A stretch of 64,000 bases of DNA from Rhodobacter sp. SGA-6-6 (GCF_011043545.1 NZ_JAAKGP010000003.1:248001-312000), one strand, 5' to 3'. Counted from the stretch's first letter, positions 52,210-62,118 are shown. A program made the numbers and translations. The notes: generated by a model not told the origin, from the letters alone.

Positions 52210-53549
52210 GCCGGAAACTCTTCGGCACCGACGGGGTGCGCGGGCAGGCCAACAGCTTCCCGATGACGGCCGAGGTGGCCCTGCGCCTCGGCGCCGCCGC
52301 GGGGCGGTATTTCCGCCGCGAGGGATCGGCCGCGCATCGGGTGGTGATCGGCAAGGACACCAGGCTTTCCGGCTACATGCTGGAGAACGCGCTGACCGCG
52401 GGGCTGACCTCCACCGGCATGAACGTGCTGCTGCTCGGCCCAGTGCCGACGCCGGGCGTGGGCTTCCTGACCCGCTCGATGCGCGCCGACCTGGGCGTGA
52501 TGATCAGCGCCAGCCACAACCCGCATCAGGACAATGGCATCAAGTTCTTCGGCCCGGACGGGTTCAAGCTGTCCGACGCGGCCGAGGCCGAGATCGAGGC
52601 GATCCTGGCGGGCGAGATCCAGCTGGCGCAGGCTGGCAACATCGGCCGGGCGAAGCGGATCGAGGACGGCCGCGGCCGCTATCAGGAATTCGTCAAGACC
52701 AGCTTCCCGGCCGGCTTGCGGCTGGACGGGCTGAAGGTGGTGGTCGATTGCGCCAACGGCGCCGCCTACCGCGCCGCGCCCGAGGTTTTGTGGGAGTTGG
52801 GGGCCGAGGTGATCCCCGTCGGTGTCTCCCCGAACGGCACCAACATCAACGACCGCTGCGGCAGCACCCATACCGAGACCGCGGCCGAGGCGGTGGTCGC
52901 CCACGGCGCCCATGTCGGCATCGCGCTGGACGGCGACGCCGACCGGGTGATGATCCTGGACGAGAACGGCCATGTCGCCGACGGCGACCAGATCATGGCG
53001 CTTCTCGCCGCCCGCTGGGCCGAGGACGGGCGGCTGAAGGGCGGCACCCTGGTGGCGACGGTGATGTCCAACCTGGGGCTGGAACGCTTCCTCGATGCCC
53101 GCGGGCTGCGGCTGGAACGCACCGCGGTCGGCGACCGCTACGTGGTCGAGGCGATGCGGGCGGGCGGCTTCAACCTCGGCGGCGAGCAGTCGGGCCATAT
53201 CGTGATGACCGACTACGCCACCACCGGCGACGGGCTGATCGCCGGGCTGCAGTTCCTGGCCGAGATGGTGCGGACGGGGCAGAAGGCCAGCGCGCTGGTC
53301 CGCCAGTTCGAGACCGTGCCGCAGATGCTGAAGAACGTGCGCTTCGCCGAGGGGGCGCGGCCCCTGGAAGAGGCCAGCGTCAAGCAGGTGATCGAATCCA
53401 ACGCCGCCCGCATCAAGGGCAAGGGCCGCATCCTGATCCGCAAGTCGGGGACCGAGCCGCTGATCCGGGTGATGGCGGAATGCGAGGACCCGGGGCTGCT
53501 GGAGGCCGTGGTGGACGAGATCGTCGGCGCGGTGCAGGCGGCGGTCTGA
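52206..53549 (+). CDS. glmM: Phosphoglucosamine mutase
   Basis: 447 residues, the GlmM length. Signatures: [20 protein letters not shown] at the N-terminus, active Ser in [20 protein letters not shown], metal loop [16 protein letters not shown], sugar-binding GGEQSGHIV, and phosphate-binding [14 protein letters not shown]. It converts glucosamine-6-P to glucosamine-1-P for UDP-GlcNAc. The ATG lies inside the folP stop (4-bp overlap). Confidence 0.96.
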   Translation: MSRKLFGTDGVRGQANSFPMTAEVALRLGAAAGRYFRREGSAAHRVVIGKDTRLSGYMLENALTAGLTSTGMNVLLLGPVPTPGVGFLTRSMRADLGVMISASHNPHQDNGIKFFGPDGFKLSDAAEAEIEAILAGEIQLAQAGNIGRAKRIEDGRGRYQEFVKTSFPAGLRLDGLKVVVDCANGAAYRAAPEVLWELGAEVIPVGVSPNGTNINDRCGSTHTETAAEAVVAHGAHVGIALDGDADRVMILDENGHVADGDQIMALLAARWAEDGRLKGGTLVATVMSNLGLERFLDARGLRLERTAVGDRYVVEAMRAGGFNLGGEQSGHIVMTDYATTGDGLIAGLQFLAEMVRTGQKASALVRQFETVPQMLKNVRFAEGARPLEEASVKQVIESNAARIKGKGRILIRKSGTEPLIRVMAECEDPGLLEAVVDEIVGAVQAAV

Positions 53550-53658
53550 GGCCGTTTCGGCCGATGCCCGCCTTTCCGGCCCGGGTCCGGCATTCCCGCT
53601 CTGGCCTTGCCGCGGCAGGGGCGGGTAGCCTTGGAACGCAACATCTGCGGGAGGTCGC

Positions 53659-54459
53659 ATGAAACCCGTCACCCTGACCCTGCTGGCGGCGCTGCTGCCG
53701 GGGATTGCCGCGGCCGAGGACTGGCAGCTGGCCGGACACAGCGTCACGCTGGAGGACGTGGCCGACGGCGGTTCGCGGCTGTCGGCCGATGGCGCGGTGG
53801 TGCTGGAGGACTGGCTGCTGCTGACGGACGGCGCCGGGCCGATGCCGGGCGGGGCGGCGGTCTGGGGCGTCTCCGGCCCGGGCGGCAATGCCTGCGACGC
53901 CGCACCCTTCGTCCTCTGGCTGCCCGAGGGCGGCGCGGCGCGGCTGGACGGGCCGGTCGACACCTGCACCACCCTTGAAGCCCAAGTCGGCCCGGACAGC
54001 ATCACCTGGGACAGCGAGCCGGTGCCGGGCGAGATGAGCGAAAGCTGGATCTGGACCCCCGCGGGCGGCATCGTCGCCGGCCCCTCGACCCCCTTCGCCC
54101 CGGATGCGGGCCGCGGATGGGAGGCGCTGCCGGAGCTGGCCGATGCCCACCCCGCCGATGCCCTGCGGCTGGAGCCGGTCTACCGGGCGCTGGAAGCCGG
54201 GCTCGGGCCGGATTTCCCTGCTTATGAGGAACGGATTTCGGGCCTCGGCTCCGGCGGGCTGGAGGGGGCGGACTATGCCGGCCGCGCCTGCATCAAGCTG
54301 GTCTGCGAGACCGATTTCGCCGGCCTCTGGCTGGACGCCGCCCGCCGCGAGGTCTTCGCCTGGTGGCGCAACGACGCCGACGGCGCGCTGCGGCTGTTCC
54401 CCGCCGACCGCGTGCTCTGGCCCGAGGGCGCGCTGGCGAAGCTGGCGGAAGAGGATTGA
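53659..54459 (+). CDS. Secreted hypothetical protein
   Basis: 266 residues with a signal peptide (residues 1-18, ending GIAAA). The mature part has five or six Trp-rich beta-like segments (AEDWQLAGHSVTLEDVADGG; EDWLLLTDGAGPMPGGAAVW; ESWIWTPAGGIVAGPSTPF) and four cysteines (NACDAA; DTCTT; GRACIKLVCETDF). I do not recognise a family; it is probably periplasmic. It starts 110 bp after glmM, with GGGAGG before the ATG, and a terminator follows. Confidence 0.75.
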   Translation: MKPVTLTLLAALLPGIAAAEDWQLAGHSVTLEDVADGGSRLSADGAVVLEDWLLLTDGAGPMPGGAAVWGVSGPGGNACDAAPFVLWLPEGGAARLDGPVDTCTTLEAQVGPDSITWDSEPVPGEMSESWIWTPAGGIVAGPSTPFAPDAGRGWEALPELADAHPADALRLEPVYRALEAGLGPDFPAYEERISGLGSGGLEGADYAGRACIKLVCETDFAGLWLDAARREVFAWWRNDADGALRLFPADRVLWPEGALAKLAEED

Positions 54460-54468
54460 GAAGCGAAA

Positions 54469-54500
54469 GGGGCCGGAGGTTTCCCCCGGCCCCGATTTTT
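54469..54500 (+). terminator. Rho-independent terminator after the secreted hypothetical gene
   Basis: GGGGCCGG (54469-54476) pairs with CCGGCCCC (54486-54493), followed by GATTTTT. It overlaps the short palindrome at 54493-54513, so transcripts from both the hypothetical gene and convergent ilvC may end here. Confidence 0.8.
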
Positions 54501-54513
54501 CGGCGAAAAATCG
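54493..54513. repeat. Short perfect palindrome between convergent genes
   Basis: CGATTTTTCG and its complement around one G, identical to the sequence inside the DMT transporter at 38303-38323. It adjoins the rho-independent terminator and the ilvC stop. Confidence 0.75.
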
Positions 54514-54523
54514 AATACTTCGA

Positions 54524-55582
<1,059 letters not shown>

Positions 55583-55643
55583 CTAGGGATCGGGGTGTGA
55601 GGATGGCTGCAAAGTTTAAACACCGGGCCTCTCTTTTCGATTG

Positions 55644-55672
55644 ATCATTCGCAATGGTGCAATTACTTGCAA
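55644..55672 (-). promoter_or_regulatory. Possible ilvC promoter overlapping AsnC-type half-sites
   Basis: On the minus strand TTGCAA (55667-55672) and AATGAT (55644-55649) are 17 bp apart, about 100 bp before the ilvC start. The stretch contains three GCAA motifs (GCAATGGTGCAATTACTTGC) and is AT-rich, fitting regulation by the adjacent AsnC pair. The first regulator starts only 6 bp away on the other strand. Confidence 0.4.
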
Positions 55673-55677
55673 AATTC

Positions 55678-56133
55678 ATGCTAGACGACACCGACCGCCG
55701 CCTCCTGCGCCATCTGCTGGCCGAACCTGCGCTCTCCACCGCCGAGCTGGCGGGGCGGGCCGGCGTCACCACCGCGACCTGCTGGCGGCGGCTGGAGAAG
55801 CTGACCGAGGCGGGGGTGATCCGCAGCCGGCAGGCGGTGATCGACTGGCGTGCGCTCGGCTATGCGGTGGAGGTCTCCTTGCGCTTCACCCTGGACAAGA
55901 CCGACCCGCGCGCCTTCGACCAGTTCATCCTCGCCGCCCGCGAGGTGCCCGAGGTGATCGGGATCGAGACCTTCCTCGGCCGCGTCGACCTGCGGCTGAA
56001 CGTGATCGCCCGCGACATGGGCCACTGGACCGAGGTCTACCGGACCCGCATCCTGCCGCTGCCGCATATCGCCGAGGTGGAGGCGCTGATGCTGGTCTCC
56101 ACCATCAAGGACAGCGCGGGGCTGCCGCTGTGA
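55678..56133 (+). CDS. Lrp/AsnC family regulator, first of an overlapping pair
   Basis: 151 residues. The winged helix-turn-helix is at 2-60 (DDTDRRLLRHLLAEPALSTA ... AGVTTATCWRRLEKLTEAGV), then a RAM domain (VIGIETFLGRVDLRLNVIAR; IAEVEALMLVSTIKDS). It is divergent from ilvC, suggesting branched-chain amino-acid control (inference). An ATG at 55654 is in frame; 55678 gives the standard N-terminus. The stop overlaps the GTG of the next regulator. Confidence 0.88.
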   Translation: MLDDTDRRLLRHLLAEPALSTAELAGRAGVTTATCWRRLEKLTEAGVIRSRQAVIDWRALGYAVEVSLRFTLDKTDPRAFDQFILAAREVPEVIGIETFLGRVDLRLNVIARDMGHWTEVYRTRILPLPHIAEVEALMLVSTIKDSAGLPL

Positions 56134-56606
56134 CTTCTTCCGTGATCGACCTCGACGATACCGACCGGGCGCTGCTGCGGGCCCTGGCGCTGGACGGCAC
56201 GCTGTCGGCCGGCGAACTCGGCCGCCGCTTCGGCCTGTCGCAGCCGGCGGCCTGGCGGCGGGTGCGGCGGATGGAGGAGGCCGGCGTGCTGGCCGGGCGG
56301 CGGATCGAGGTGGACCGCGAGCGGCTGGGCTTCGGCGTCACCGTCTTCCTGGGGGTGAAGCTGGCCACCAAGGGCCGGGTCTCGCTGGAGGATTTCGAGC
56401 GCGCGGTGACGGCGATCCCCGAGGTGCAGGTGGTGCAGCACGTGCTCGGCCTGTTCGACTACCGCCTGCGGGTGGTGGCCCGCGACCTGGCGGATTTCGA
56501 ACGGGTGCTGCGGCGGCGGATCATGACCCTGCCGGGGGTGGGCAACGTCGAGGCCAATGTGCTCTTGACCGAGGAGCGGCGGCCGGGTCCCTTGGGGCTG
56601 GCCTAG
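56130..56606 (+). CDS. Lrp/AsnC family regulator, second of an overlapping pair
   Basis: 158 residues, same fold as its neighbour: HTH at 8-60 (DDTDRALLRALALDGTLSAG ... FGLSQPAAWRRVRRMEEAGV) and RAM domain (VQVVQHVLGLFDYRLRVVAR; VGNVEANVLLTEERR). It starts with GTG overlapping the previous stop (GTGA), so both are made from one message and may form a hetero-oligomer (inference). The two share the DDTDRxLLR opening but differ in their recognition helices. Confidence 0.88.
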   Translation: MTSSVIDLDDTDRALLRALALDGTLSAGELGRRFGLSQPAAWRRVRRMEEAGVLAGRRIEVDRERLGFGVTVFLGVKLATKGRVSLEDFERAVTAIPEVQVVQHVLGLFDYRLRVVARDLADFERVLRRRIMTLPGVGNVEANVLLTEERRPGPLGLA

Positions 56607-56611
56607 GGAGC

Positions 56612-56691
56612 GGGGGCCAGCCCCGTCGCCAGTGGTTCTCGAACCGATGGCGCACCACTGGCGACCCCCGGGATATTTATGGACAGATGAA
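56612..56691 (+). repeat. Hairpin plus GGGATATTTATGGACAGATG element
   Basis: CGCCAGTGGTTCTCG is matched by the inverse CACCACTGGCG (about 56629-56663) to form a stem-loop. It leads into the same 20-mer found at 3162. It separates the second AsnC gene from the enolase-superfamily gene and could hold that gene's leader. Confidence 0.6.
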
Positions 56692-56705
56692 GCCGGATGG
56701 GTGGA

Positions 56706-57806
56706 ATGAAGATTGCGAAGCTGGAGACCTTCGGCACGGCGGACGTCTGTTTCGTGCGGGTGACGGCGGATACCGGCGAGACCGGCTGGGGCCAGTGCTC
56801 CACCTACATGGCCGACATCACCGCCGAGGTCTTCCACCGGCAGGTGGCGCCCCATGCCCTGGGGACGCGGGTAGAGGATCTGGAGGACACGCTGCGACTG
56901 ATCTACGAGCGCGAGCACAAGTTCCCCGGCAGCTACCTGCGCCGGGCGCAGGCGGGGCTGGACACCGCGGTCTGGGACCTGATGGGCCGGGTGCAGGGCA
57001 AGCCGGTGGCGGAACTGCTGGGCGGCTCGGCGGGGCGGGTGCGGGCCTATGCCTCGTCGATGAAGCGCGACATCACGCCCGAGGACGAGGCGGCGCGGTT
57101 CCTGCGGCTGCGCGACGCCCATGGCTTCACCGCCTTCAAGTGGCGGGTCGGCGCCGAATGCGGCCGCGACCGCGACGAATGGCCGGGGCGGACCGAGGCG
57201 GTGATCCCGGTGGTGTCGAAGGCGCTCGGCGACGGGGTGGACAAGCTGGTGGACGGCAATTCCTGCTACTCCCCGGCGAAGGCCATCGAGGTCGGCCGGA
57301 TGCTGGAGGACCACGGCATCGGTCATTTCGAGGAGCCCTGTCCCTATTGGGAAGTGGATCAGACCGCCGAGGTGCGGCGGGCGTTGAAGATCGACGTGGC
57401 CGGGGGTGAGCAGGATTGCGAGCTGACCGCCTGGCAGCTGGCGATCGAACATGGCGCGGTGGACATCCTGCAGCCCGACATAATGTATATGGGCGGCATC
57501 TGCCGCACGCTTGAGGTCTGCCGGATGGGCCATGCCGCCGGCTTGGCCGTAACGCCCCATGCGGCCAACCTGGGGCTGGTGACGCTGTGCACCATGCACC
57601 TGCTGCGGGCGATCCCGAACGCCGGGAAATACCTGGAGTTCTCCATCGAGGGGCCGGACTACTACCCCTGGCAGGAGGGGCTGTTCCTCGGCGATCCCTA
57701 CCGGATCGAGGACGGCCACGCCACGGTGACCGACGCGCCCGGATGGGGGGTGGAGGTGAACCCGGAGTGGCTGGCGGCCGCGCGGCACAGGGTGAGCGAG
57801 CGGTAG
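56706..57806 (+). CDS. Enolase-superfamily (mandelate racemase/muconate lactonizing) enzyme
   Basis: 366 residues. The N-terminal capping domain (residues 1-125) is followed by a barrel with KWRVG near residue 143, metal ligands in VDGNSCYS (Asp), FEEPCPYWE (Glu) and GGEQDC (Glu), and the His region AVTPHAANLGL. The first Lys of the usual K-x-K is kept, but the second position is Arg. It should abstract an alpha proton from a carboxylate substrate; dehydratase or racemase activity on a sugar acid is likely. No sugar-acid operon is adjacent. ATG at 56697 is an alternative start. Confidence 0.82.
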   Translation: MKIAKLETFGTADVCFVRVTADTGETGWGQCSTYMADITAEVFHRQVAPHALGTRVEDLEDTLRLIYEREHKFPGSYLRRAQAGLDTAVWDLMGRVQGKPVAELLGGSAGRVRAYASSMKRDITPEDEAARFLRLRDAHGFTAFKWRVGAECGRDRDEWPGRTEAVIPVVSKALGDGVDKLVDGNSCYSPAKAIEVGRMLEDHGIGHFEEPCPYWEVDQTAEVRRALKIDVAGGEQDCELTAWQLAIEHGAVDILQPDIMYMGGICRTLEVCRMGHAAGLAVTPHAANLGLVTLCTMHLLRAIPNAGKYLEFSIEGPDYYPWQEGLFLGDPYRIEDGHATVTDAPGWGVEVNPEWLAAARHRVSER

Positions 57807-57807
57807 C

Positions 57808-57873
57808 GGCGGGGTGAACCCCGCCCTACGCTGACCTGACGAGCCCACGCTGTAGGGCGGGGTTCACCCCGCC
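57808..57873. repeat. Inverted-repeat module M before composite repeat copy 7
   Basis: GGCGGGGTGAACCCCGCC plus CTAC (57808-57829) and its inverted copy (57852-57873) around a 22-nt spacer. It begins one base after the enolase-superfamily stop codon, so it is transcribed with that gene. Confidence 0.85.
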
Positions 57874-57889
57874 GTTCCCTCCGCTTCCA

Positions 57890-58101
57890 TGGCGAAGGCC
57901 ATCGCCTTCGCCATAGCGGAACATATCCCCATGGACCGGCCGGGTGCCCAACGCACCCGGCCAGCGCCCGCCCCGCCCTCGGCGGGCGCTTCTCGCCCGC
58001 CGGGTCGGGCGCTGGTCTATGTGGTCTCGGGCTGACAGGTCTCCGGTTGAACCCTCGCGCACGGGCGGGGGCGAGGCAGTGCCGCGCCTCATCCCGCCCG
58101 G
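57890..58101 (+). repeat. Composite intergenic repeat, copy 7 (full)
   Basis: A 212-bp copy. P2 carries the covaried stem GGCCGGGTGC (57938-57947) with GCACCCGGCC (57953-57962), as in copy 4. P4 has one arm changed (GCAGTGCCGCGCCTC). With module M it fills most of the 379-bp gap 57807-58185 between two genes on the same strand. Confidence 0.9.
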
Positions 58102-58185
58102 CCGGATGTGGCCTGCCAAGTTCCCGCTCCCCCTTGCGGTTCCCGGCGCGACCGCCGACACTCGCCGCGACAGAAGGAGGAACCC

Positions 58186-59310
58186 ATGCCCGGACTGCAC
58201 CCGAATATCGACCCCGAGGGGCTTGAGGAATTCTCGGTGGTCTTCACCGACCGCAGCCTGAACCACATGTCCGCCCGCTTCCAGACCGTGATGCGCGATG
58301 TCTCGGCGATGCTGAAGGAGGTCTACAAGGGCAGCGCCACGGCGCTGGTGCCCGGCGGCGGCACCTATGCGATGGAGGCGGTGGCGCGGCAGTTCGGCAA
58401 GGGCAAGGCGCTGATCGTGCGGAACGGCTGGTTCAGCTATCGCTGGACCCAGATCTTCGAGGCCGGCGGCTTCGCGGCCGAAACCCATGTGGCGATGGCG
58501 CGGGCGTCGGGCAACGCGCCGCAATCGGCCTATGCCCCGCCGCCTGTCGAGGAGGTGGTGGCGAAGATCCATGAATTGCGCCCCGATGCCGTCTTTGCCC
58601 CGCATGTGGAAACCTCCAGCGGCATCATCCTGCCCGACGATTATGTGGCGAAGCTGGCAACTGCGGCGCATGAGGTGGGGGCGCTGATGGTGCTGGACTG
58701 CATCGCCTCGGGCTGCATCTGGGTGGACATGGCGGCGACCGGCGTGGACGTGCTGATCTCGGCGCCGCAGAAGGGGTGGTCGGCCTCGCCCTCGGCCGGG
58801 ATCGTGGTGCTGTCGCCGGCGGCGGAGACGCGGCTGGAGGAGACGGCTTCCAATTCCTTCGCGCTGGACCTGAAGAAGTGGCGGGCGATCATGAAGGCCT
58901 ACGAAGACGGCGGCCACGCCTATCACGCCACCATGCCGACCGATGCGATCCTCGGCCTGCGCGACGCCATGGCGGAGACCAAGGCGATGGGGTTCGAGGC
59001 CGCGCGCGCGGCGCAATGGGCGCTCGGCCGGGCGGTGCGGGGGATGCTGGCCGCGCGGGGCGTGAAGTCGGTCGCGGCCGAGGGCTTCCAGGCCCCGGGC
59101 GTGGTGGTCAGCTTCACCGAGGACCCGGGCGTGCAGAGCGGCGCCAAGTTCCGCGAGAAGGGCGTGCAGATCGCTGCGGGCGTGCCCTTGCAGGTGGGCG
59201 AGGGGGCCGAGTTCCGCACCTTCCGGCTGGGCCTGTTCGGGCTGGACAAGCTGAAGGACGTGGAGGGCACGGTGGCCCGGCTGGAACGGGCGGCGGAGGG
59301 GGTGCTGTAG
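58186..59310 (+). CDS. Class V aminotransferase
   Basis: 374 residues, fold type I PLP enzyme. The PLP lysine lies in SAPQKGWSASPSAGIVVLS; the acid partner is in MVLDCIASGCIWVDM; GGGTYAMEAVARQFGKGKAL and NGWFSYRWTQIFEAGGF bind phosphate and substrate. Its closest-looking relatives are alanine/serine-glyoxylate aminotransferases, but the GWSASP segment is not the typical QKGLMLPPG of serine-glyoxylate enzymes. AGAAGGAGG before the ATG at 58186 fixes the start. It follows the enolase-superfamily gene but is cut off from it by 379 bp of repeats. Confidence 0.82.
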   Translation: MPGLHPNIDPEGLEEFSVVFTDRSLNHMSARFQTVMRDVSAMLKEVYKGSATALVPGGGTYAMEAVARQFGKGKALIVRNGWFSYRWTQIFEAGGFAAETHVAMARASGNAPQSAYAPPPVEEVVAKIHELRPDAVFAPHVETSSGIILPDDYVAKLATAAHEVGALMVLDCIASGCIWVDMAATGVDVLISAPQKGWSASPSAGIVVLSPAAETRLEETASNSFALDLKKWRAIMKAYEDGGHAYHATMPTDAILGLRDAMAETKAMGFEAARAAQWALGRAVRGMLAARGVKSVAAEGFQAPGVVVSFTEDPGVQSGAKFREKGVQIAAGVPLQVGEGAEFRTFRLGLFGLDKLKDVEGTVARLERAAEGVL

Positions 59311-59327
59311 GCCATCGGGGGAGGGAC

Positions 59328-59408
59328 GGCGGGGTGAACCCCGCCCTACGCCGGGCCCCACCCGCCGGCCCGGTCGGGATGGTCCCGTAGGGCGGGGTTC
59401 ACCCCGCC
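59328..59408. repeat. Inverted-repeat module M before composite repeat copy 8
   Basis: GGCGGGGTGAACCCCGCC plus CTACG (59328-59350) and its inverted copy (59386-59408), with a 35-nt spacer that contains a smaller CCGGGC/GCCCGG pairing. Confidence 0.85.
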
Positions 59409-59423
59409 GCTCCGCCGGTGCAA

Positions 59424-59636
59424 TGGCGAAGGCCATCGCCTTCGCCACGGCGCAACCGTTCCCCATGGACCGGCCGGGGCCCAAAGGCCCGGCCAGCGCC
59501 CGCCCCGCCCATGGCGGGCGCTACTCGCCCGCCATGGGCGGGCGCTGGCCTCTCGGGGTCTTGGGCTGCCAGCGTCTCCGGTTGATGCGATGCGCACGGG
59601 CGGGGGCGAGGCAGTGCCTCGCCTTCTCCCGCCCGG
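59424..59636 (+). repeat. Composite intergenic repeat, copy 8 (full)
   Basis: A 213-bp copy with P1-P4. In P3 both arms changed from the usual GCCCTCGGCGGG form to a CCATGG-centred form (GCCCATGGCGGGCG and CGCCCGCCATGGGC), which keeps and extends the pairing. The last 56 bp are nearly identical to copy 1. The gap 59311-59664 between convergent genes holds nothing else. Confidence 0.9.
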
Positions 59637-59664
59637 CTACGCAAGATCGGGTTTCGGGAAAACC

Positions 59665-60762
59665 TCACGCCACCCGCAACAGCCGCCCCTCCCGCCCGGC
59701 GATCTCGGGCCGGATCAGGGCCTGCGTCCAGGGGCTGTCGGGGAAGACCGCGTCGATCTCGGCCCGGGCCTCGGCGTCCAGCGCCACCAGCGCCTGCCGG
59801 CCGAGGTAGAGGCTTTCCACCGGCGCGCCCTCGGCCAGCAGGATCTCGTGGCCGTCCAGCAACAGGTGGAAATACTCCACCTCTGCCCGCGGCTCCACCC
59901 GCACCCAGCGGCCGTCGACCAGGTGGCGCACCGCGACCAGCACCTCGGCCTCGCCGAACAGCAGTTCCGCCATCGGCCCGCTGACCAGCACCCGGTGGTT
60001 CGGCGACAGGCAGAGGTCGCGGCTGTTGCCCAGATGGCCGGCGCTGATACGCACCGGGGCCAGCTTGCCGGTGCCCGGCACCCGGGAGGACCCCGCCCAG
60101 CGGAGCGGCTGCGGCCCGTGGTCCAGCGTCATCACCAGGTCGCCCGCCACAAGGTCCTCCACCGGGCGCGGGCCCTGCGGCGTCTCGATCAGGCTGCCGC
60201 GCAGGAAGCAGGGCGCGGTGGAGGGATCGACGGTCAGCCCCGGAATCGGCGATGAGGTCGATCCGGTGTAGGTCGACTGGCCCTGGATGTAATAGAGCGC
60301 CGTCCCCACCGGCGGCGCCTCGCCCAGGAAGGCGATGCCCACCACCTGGGTGTCGTAGCCCGAGGTGATCGACACCCCCACCAGCTCATAGGCGTTGCCC
60401 TGATCGTCGAACAGGGTGACGTGATATTCGTCCTCGACCGTCACCGGCGGCGGCGACTGCCAGCGGACGGTGGAGGCCGAGGGCGTCCAGGTCCGCCCGC
60501 CGATGGTGACGGCCTGCGTCAGCTGCTGGTCCACCACGGTGGAGCCGCTGTAGGGATCGTCCGACAGGATGCCGTTGCTGTCGGCGAAATTCAGGGTGGC
60601 CGTGTTCGAGAAGTCGAAGGTCAGCCTCAGATCGTTGGGATTTTCCCAGCTGAAGGCATCGCCGTTGAGCGCCTTCTCGACCGGATGGCCGTTGCGCGGC
60701 GCACCGCCGGCCATGTCGGTGACGGTCACACCCCCGACGGAGATGATGGTTAGCGTTGCCAT
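59665..60762 (-). CDS. Hint-domain protein
   Basis: 365 residues. The N-terminal half (1-180) is a beta-rich, Ser/Thr-rich region with no signal peptide (MATLTIISVGGVTVTDMAGG). A Hint (hedgehog/intein-like) domain begins at about 182: CFLRGSLIETPQGPRPVEDL, then VMTLDHGPQPLRWAGSSRV, then LCLSPNHRVLVSGPMAELLF. The leading Cys and the SPNHR His are the residues used for acyl shift in self-processing Hint domains. No C-extein Asn/His end is seen, so splicing is not implied. Such proteins are common in Rhodobacterales and often secreted by type I systems. Confidence 0.85.
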   Translation of the reverse strand: MATLTIISVGGVTVTDMAGGAPRNGHPVEKALNGDAFSWENPNDLRLTFDFSNTATLNFADSNGILSDDPYSGSTVVDQQLTQAVTIGGRTWTPSASTVRWQSPPPVTVEDEYHVTLFDDQGNAYELVGVSITSGYDTQVVGIAFLGEAPPVGTALYYIQGQSTYTGSTSSPIPGLTVDPSTAPCFLRGSLIETPQGPRPVEDLVAGDLVMTLDHGPQPLRWAGSSRVPGTGKLAPVRISAGHLGNSRDLCLSPNHRVLVSGPMAELLFGEAEVLVAVRHLVDGRWVRVEPRAEVEYFHLLLDGHEILLAEGAPVESLYLGRQALVALDAEARAEIDAVFPDSPWTQALIRPEIAGREGRLLRVA

Positions 60763-60861
60763 GCCGTCTTCTGAACTGCTCGAGACGTTTTGTGTTTCCG
60801 CCAGTCTAGCAGCAATCGCCTCACCGCGAAACCGGCAATCGGGCGCATGCGGCGGAAAGGG

Positions 60862-62058
60862 TCAGCGCAGTCCGAGGCCCGCGCGCATCATCGTCCGGCG
60901 CAGGGGCGCGAGGGAGTAGAGCATGTCCAGCGCCCCCGCCCGCAGGTCCCGCAGGCCCTGCGCGCCCAGCATCGAGGCGCGGTTCAGCGCATCGACCCCG
61001 GCGACCCGCAGCTTCACCTCGGCATGGCGGGCGCGGTGGTAGGCGTCCAGCATCCGCGCCGACCCCAGCCCGGCCGGATCGGCGGCGGCGAGGTCCAGCA
61101 GGCAGCGCAGGTCGGCGAGGCTCATGTTCAGCCCCTGCGCGCCGATGGGGGGCACGACATGGGCGGCCTCGGCCAGAAGGGCGGTGCGCTCGCCCGCCAT
61201 CCTCTCGGCGACCTGGGCGATGATCGGCCATTGCGTCAGCCGCGACACCACCGTCAGCGGGCCGAGGATGCCGCAGGAGCGGGCGTTCAGCGCCGCCGCG
61301 AAGTCCTCTGGCGGCAGGGCGGCCAGCCGGGCGACCTCCGGCCCGCGCTCCATCCAGACCACGGCCGAGGCGGGCTTGCCGCCGCGGTCGGGCAGCGGCA
61401 CCAGCGTGAAGGGGCCGCCGGAGCGGTGGATCTCGGTCGAGACATTGCCGTGCGGGATCGAGTGGGTGACGGCGAAGGCCAGCGCCTTCTGGCCGTAGCG
61501 CAGGGTCTTCACCGGGATGCCGAGCGCCTGCCGCATCGTCGAATTGCGGCCGTCGGCGGCGGCGACCAGGCGGGCGGCGACGGTGGTGCCGTCGCCGAGG
61601 CTCACCAGCGCCTCGGCCTCGCGGGTCAAGAGGCCGGTCGCGGCGGTGCCGGGGCGGAAGGAGACGTTGGGCATCCCGGCCAGCCGGGCGGAGATTTCCC
61701 GGCGCAGCAGCCAGTTGGGCAGGTTCCAGCCGAAGGGCTGGTCGGAAATCTCGGCGGCGTCGAAGTCCTTGACGATGCGCGGCTCGGCCACCGGCCCGCC
61801 GGCATCGACGATCCGCATGACCTGAAGGGGGGCGGCGAAGGGCAGGAGCCGCTCCCACAGGCCGGCGGCCTGCAGGACGGCGATGGAGGGCTGCAGGAAG
61901 GCGGTGGAGCGCAGGTCCGATCCGCTGGCGTCTTCCTGCGTCACCGGCGGGTCGGGGTCGACGCAGATCACCCGGAAGCCGGCCGCCCCGAAGGCCGCCG
62001 CTGCGGTCAGCCCGGCGATGCCGCCGCCGGAGACCAGGATGTCGGTGGTTTCACGCAT
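60862..62058 (-). CDS. UbiH/Coq6 family FAD-dependent monooxygenase
   Basis: 398 residues. The FAD dinucleotide motif is ILVSGGGIAGLTAAAAFGAA at 7-26, DG motif LVAAADGRNSTMRQALGI, and the second FAD motif ALLAEAAHVVPPIGAQGLNM. These identify the UbiH/UbiF/VisC group, which hydroxylates the ubiquinone ring. The exact ring position cannot be told. The usual GDAAH is AEAAH here. The C-terminal helical tail is normal. Confidence 0.9.
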   Translation of the reverse strand: MRETTDILVSGGGIAGLTAAAAFGAAGFRVICVDPDPPVTQEDASGSDLRSTAFLQPSIAVLQAAGLWERLLPFAAPLQVMRIVDAGGPVAEPRIVKDFDAAEISDQPFGWNLPNWLLRREISARLAGMPNVSFRPGTAATGLLTREAEALVSLGDGTTVAARLVAAADGRNSTMRQALGIPVKTLRYGQKALAFAVTHSIPHGNVSTEIHRSGGPFTLVPLPDRGGKPASAVVWMERGPEVARLAALPPEDFAAALNARSCGILGPLTVVSRLTQWPIIAQVAERMAGERTALLAEAAHVVPPIGAQGLNMSLADLRCLLDLAAADPAGLGSARMLDAYHRARHAEVKLRVAGVDALNRASMLGAQGLRDLRAGALDMLYSLAPLRRTMMRAGLGLR

Positions 62059-62118
62059 GTCGCCTGCCTTATAGGCCGCGGCGGCGGCAGGGAACAGGCG
62101 GCAAAGCGCCCCGGCGGG

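Noticed and set aside
59665-60762. Intein in the Hint-domain protein
   Set aside because: There is no host protein sequence on both sides and no C-terminal splicing Asn; the Hint domain is the natural C-terminal part of this protein family.
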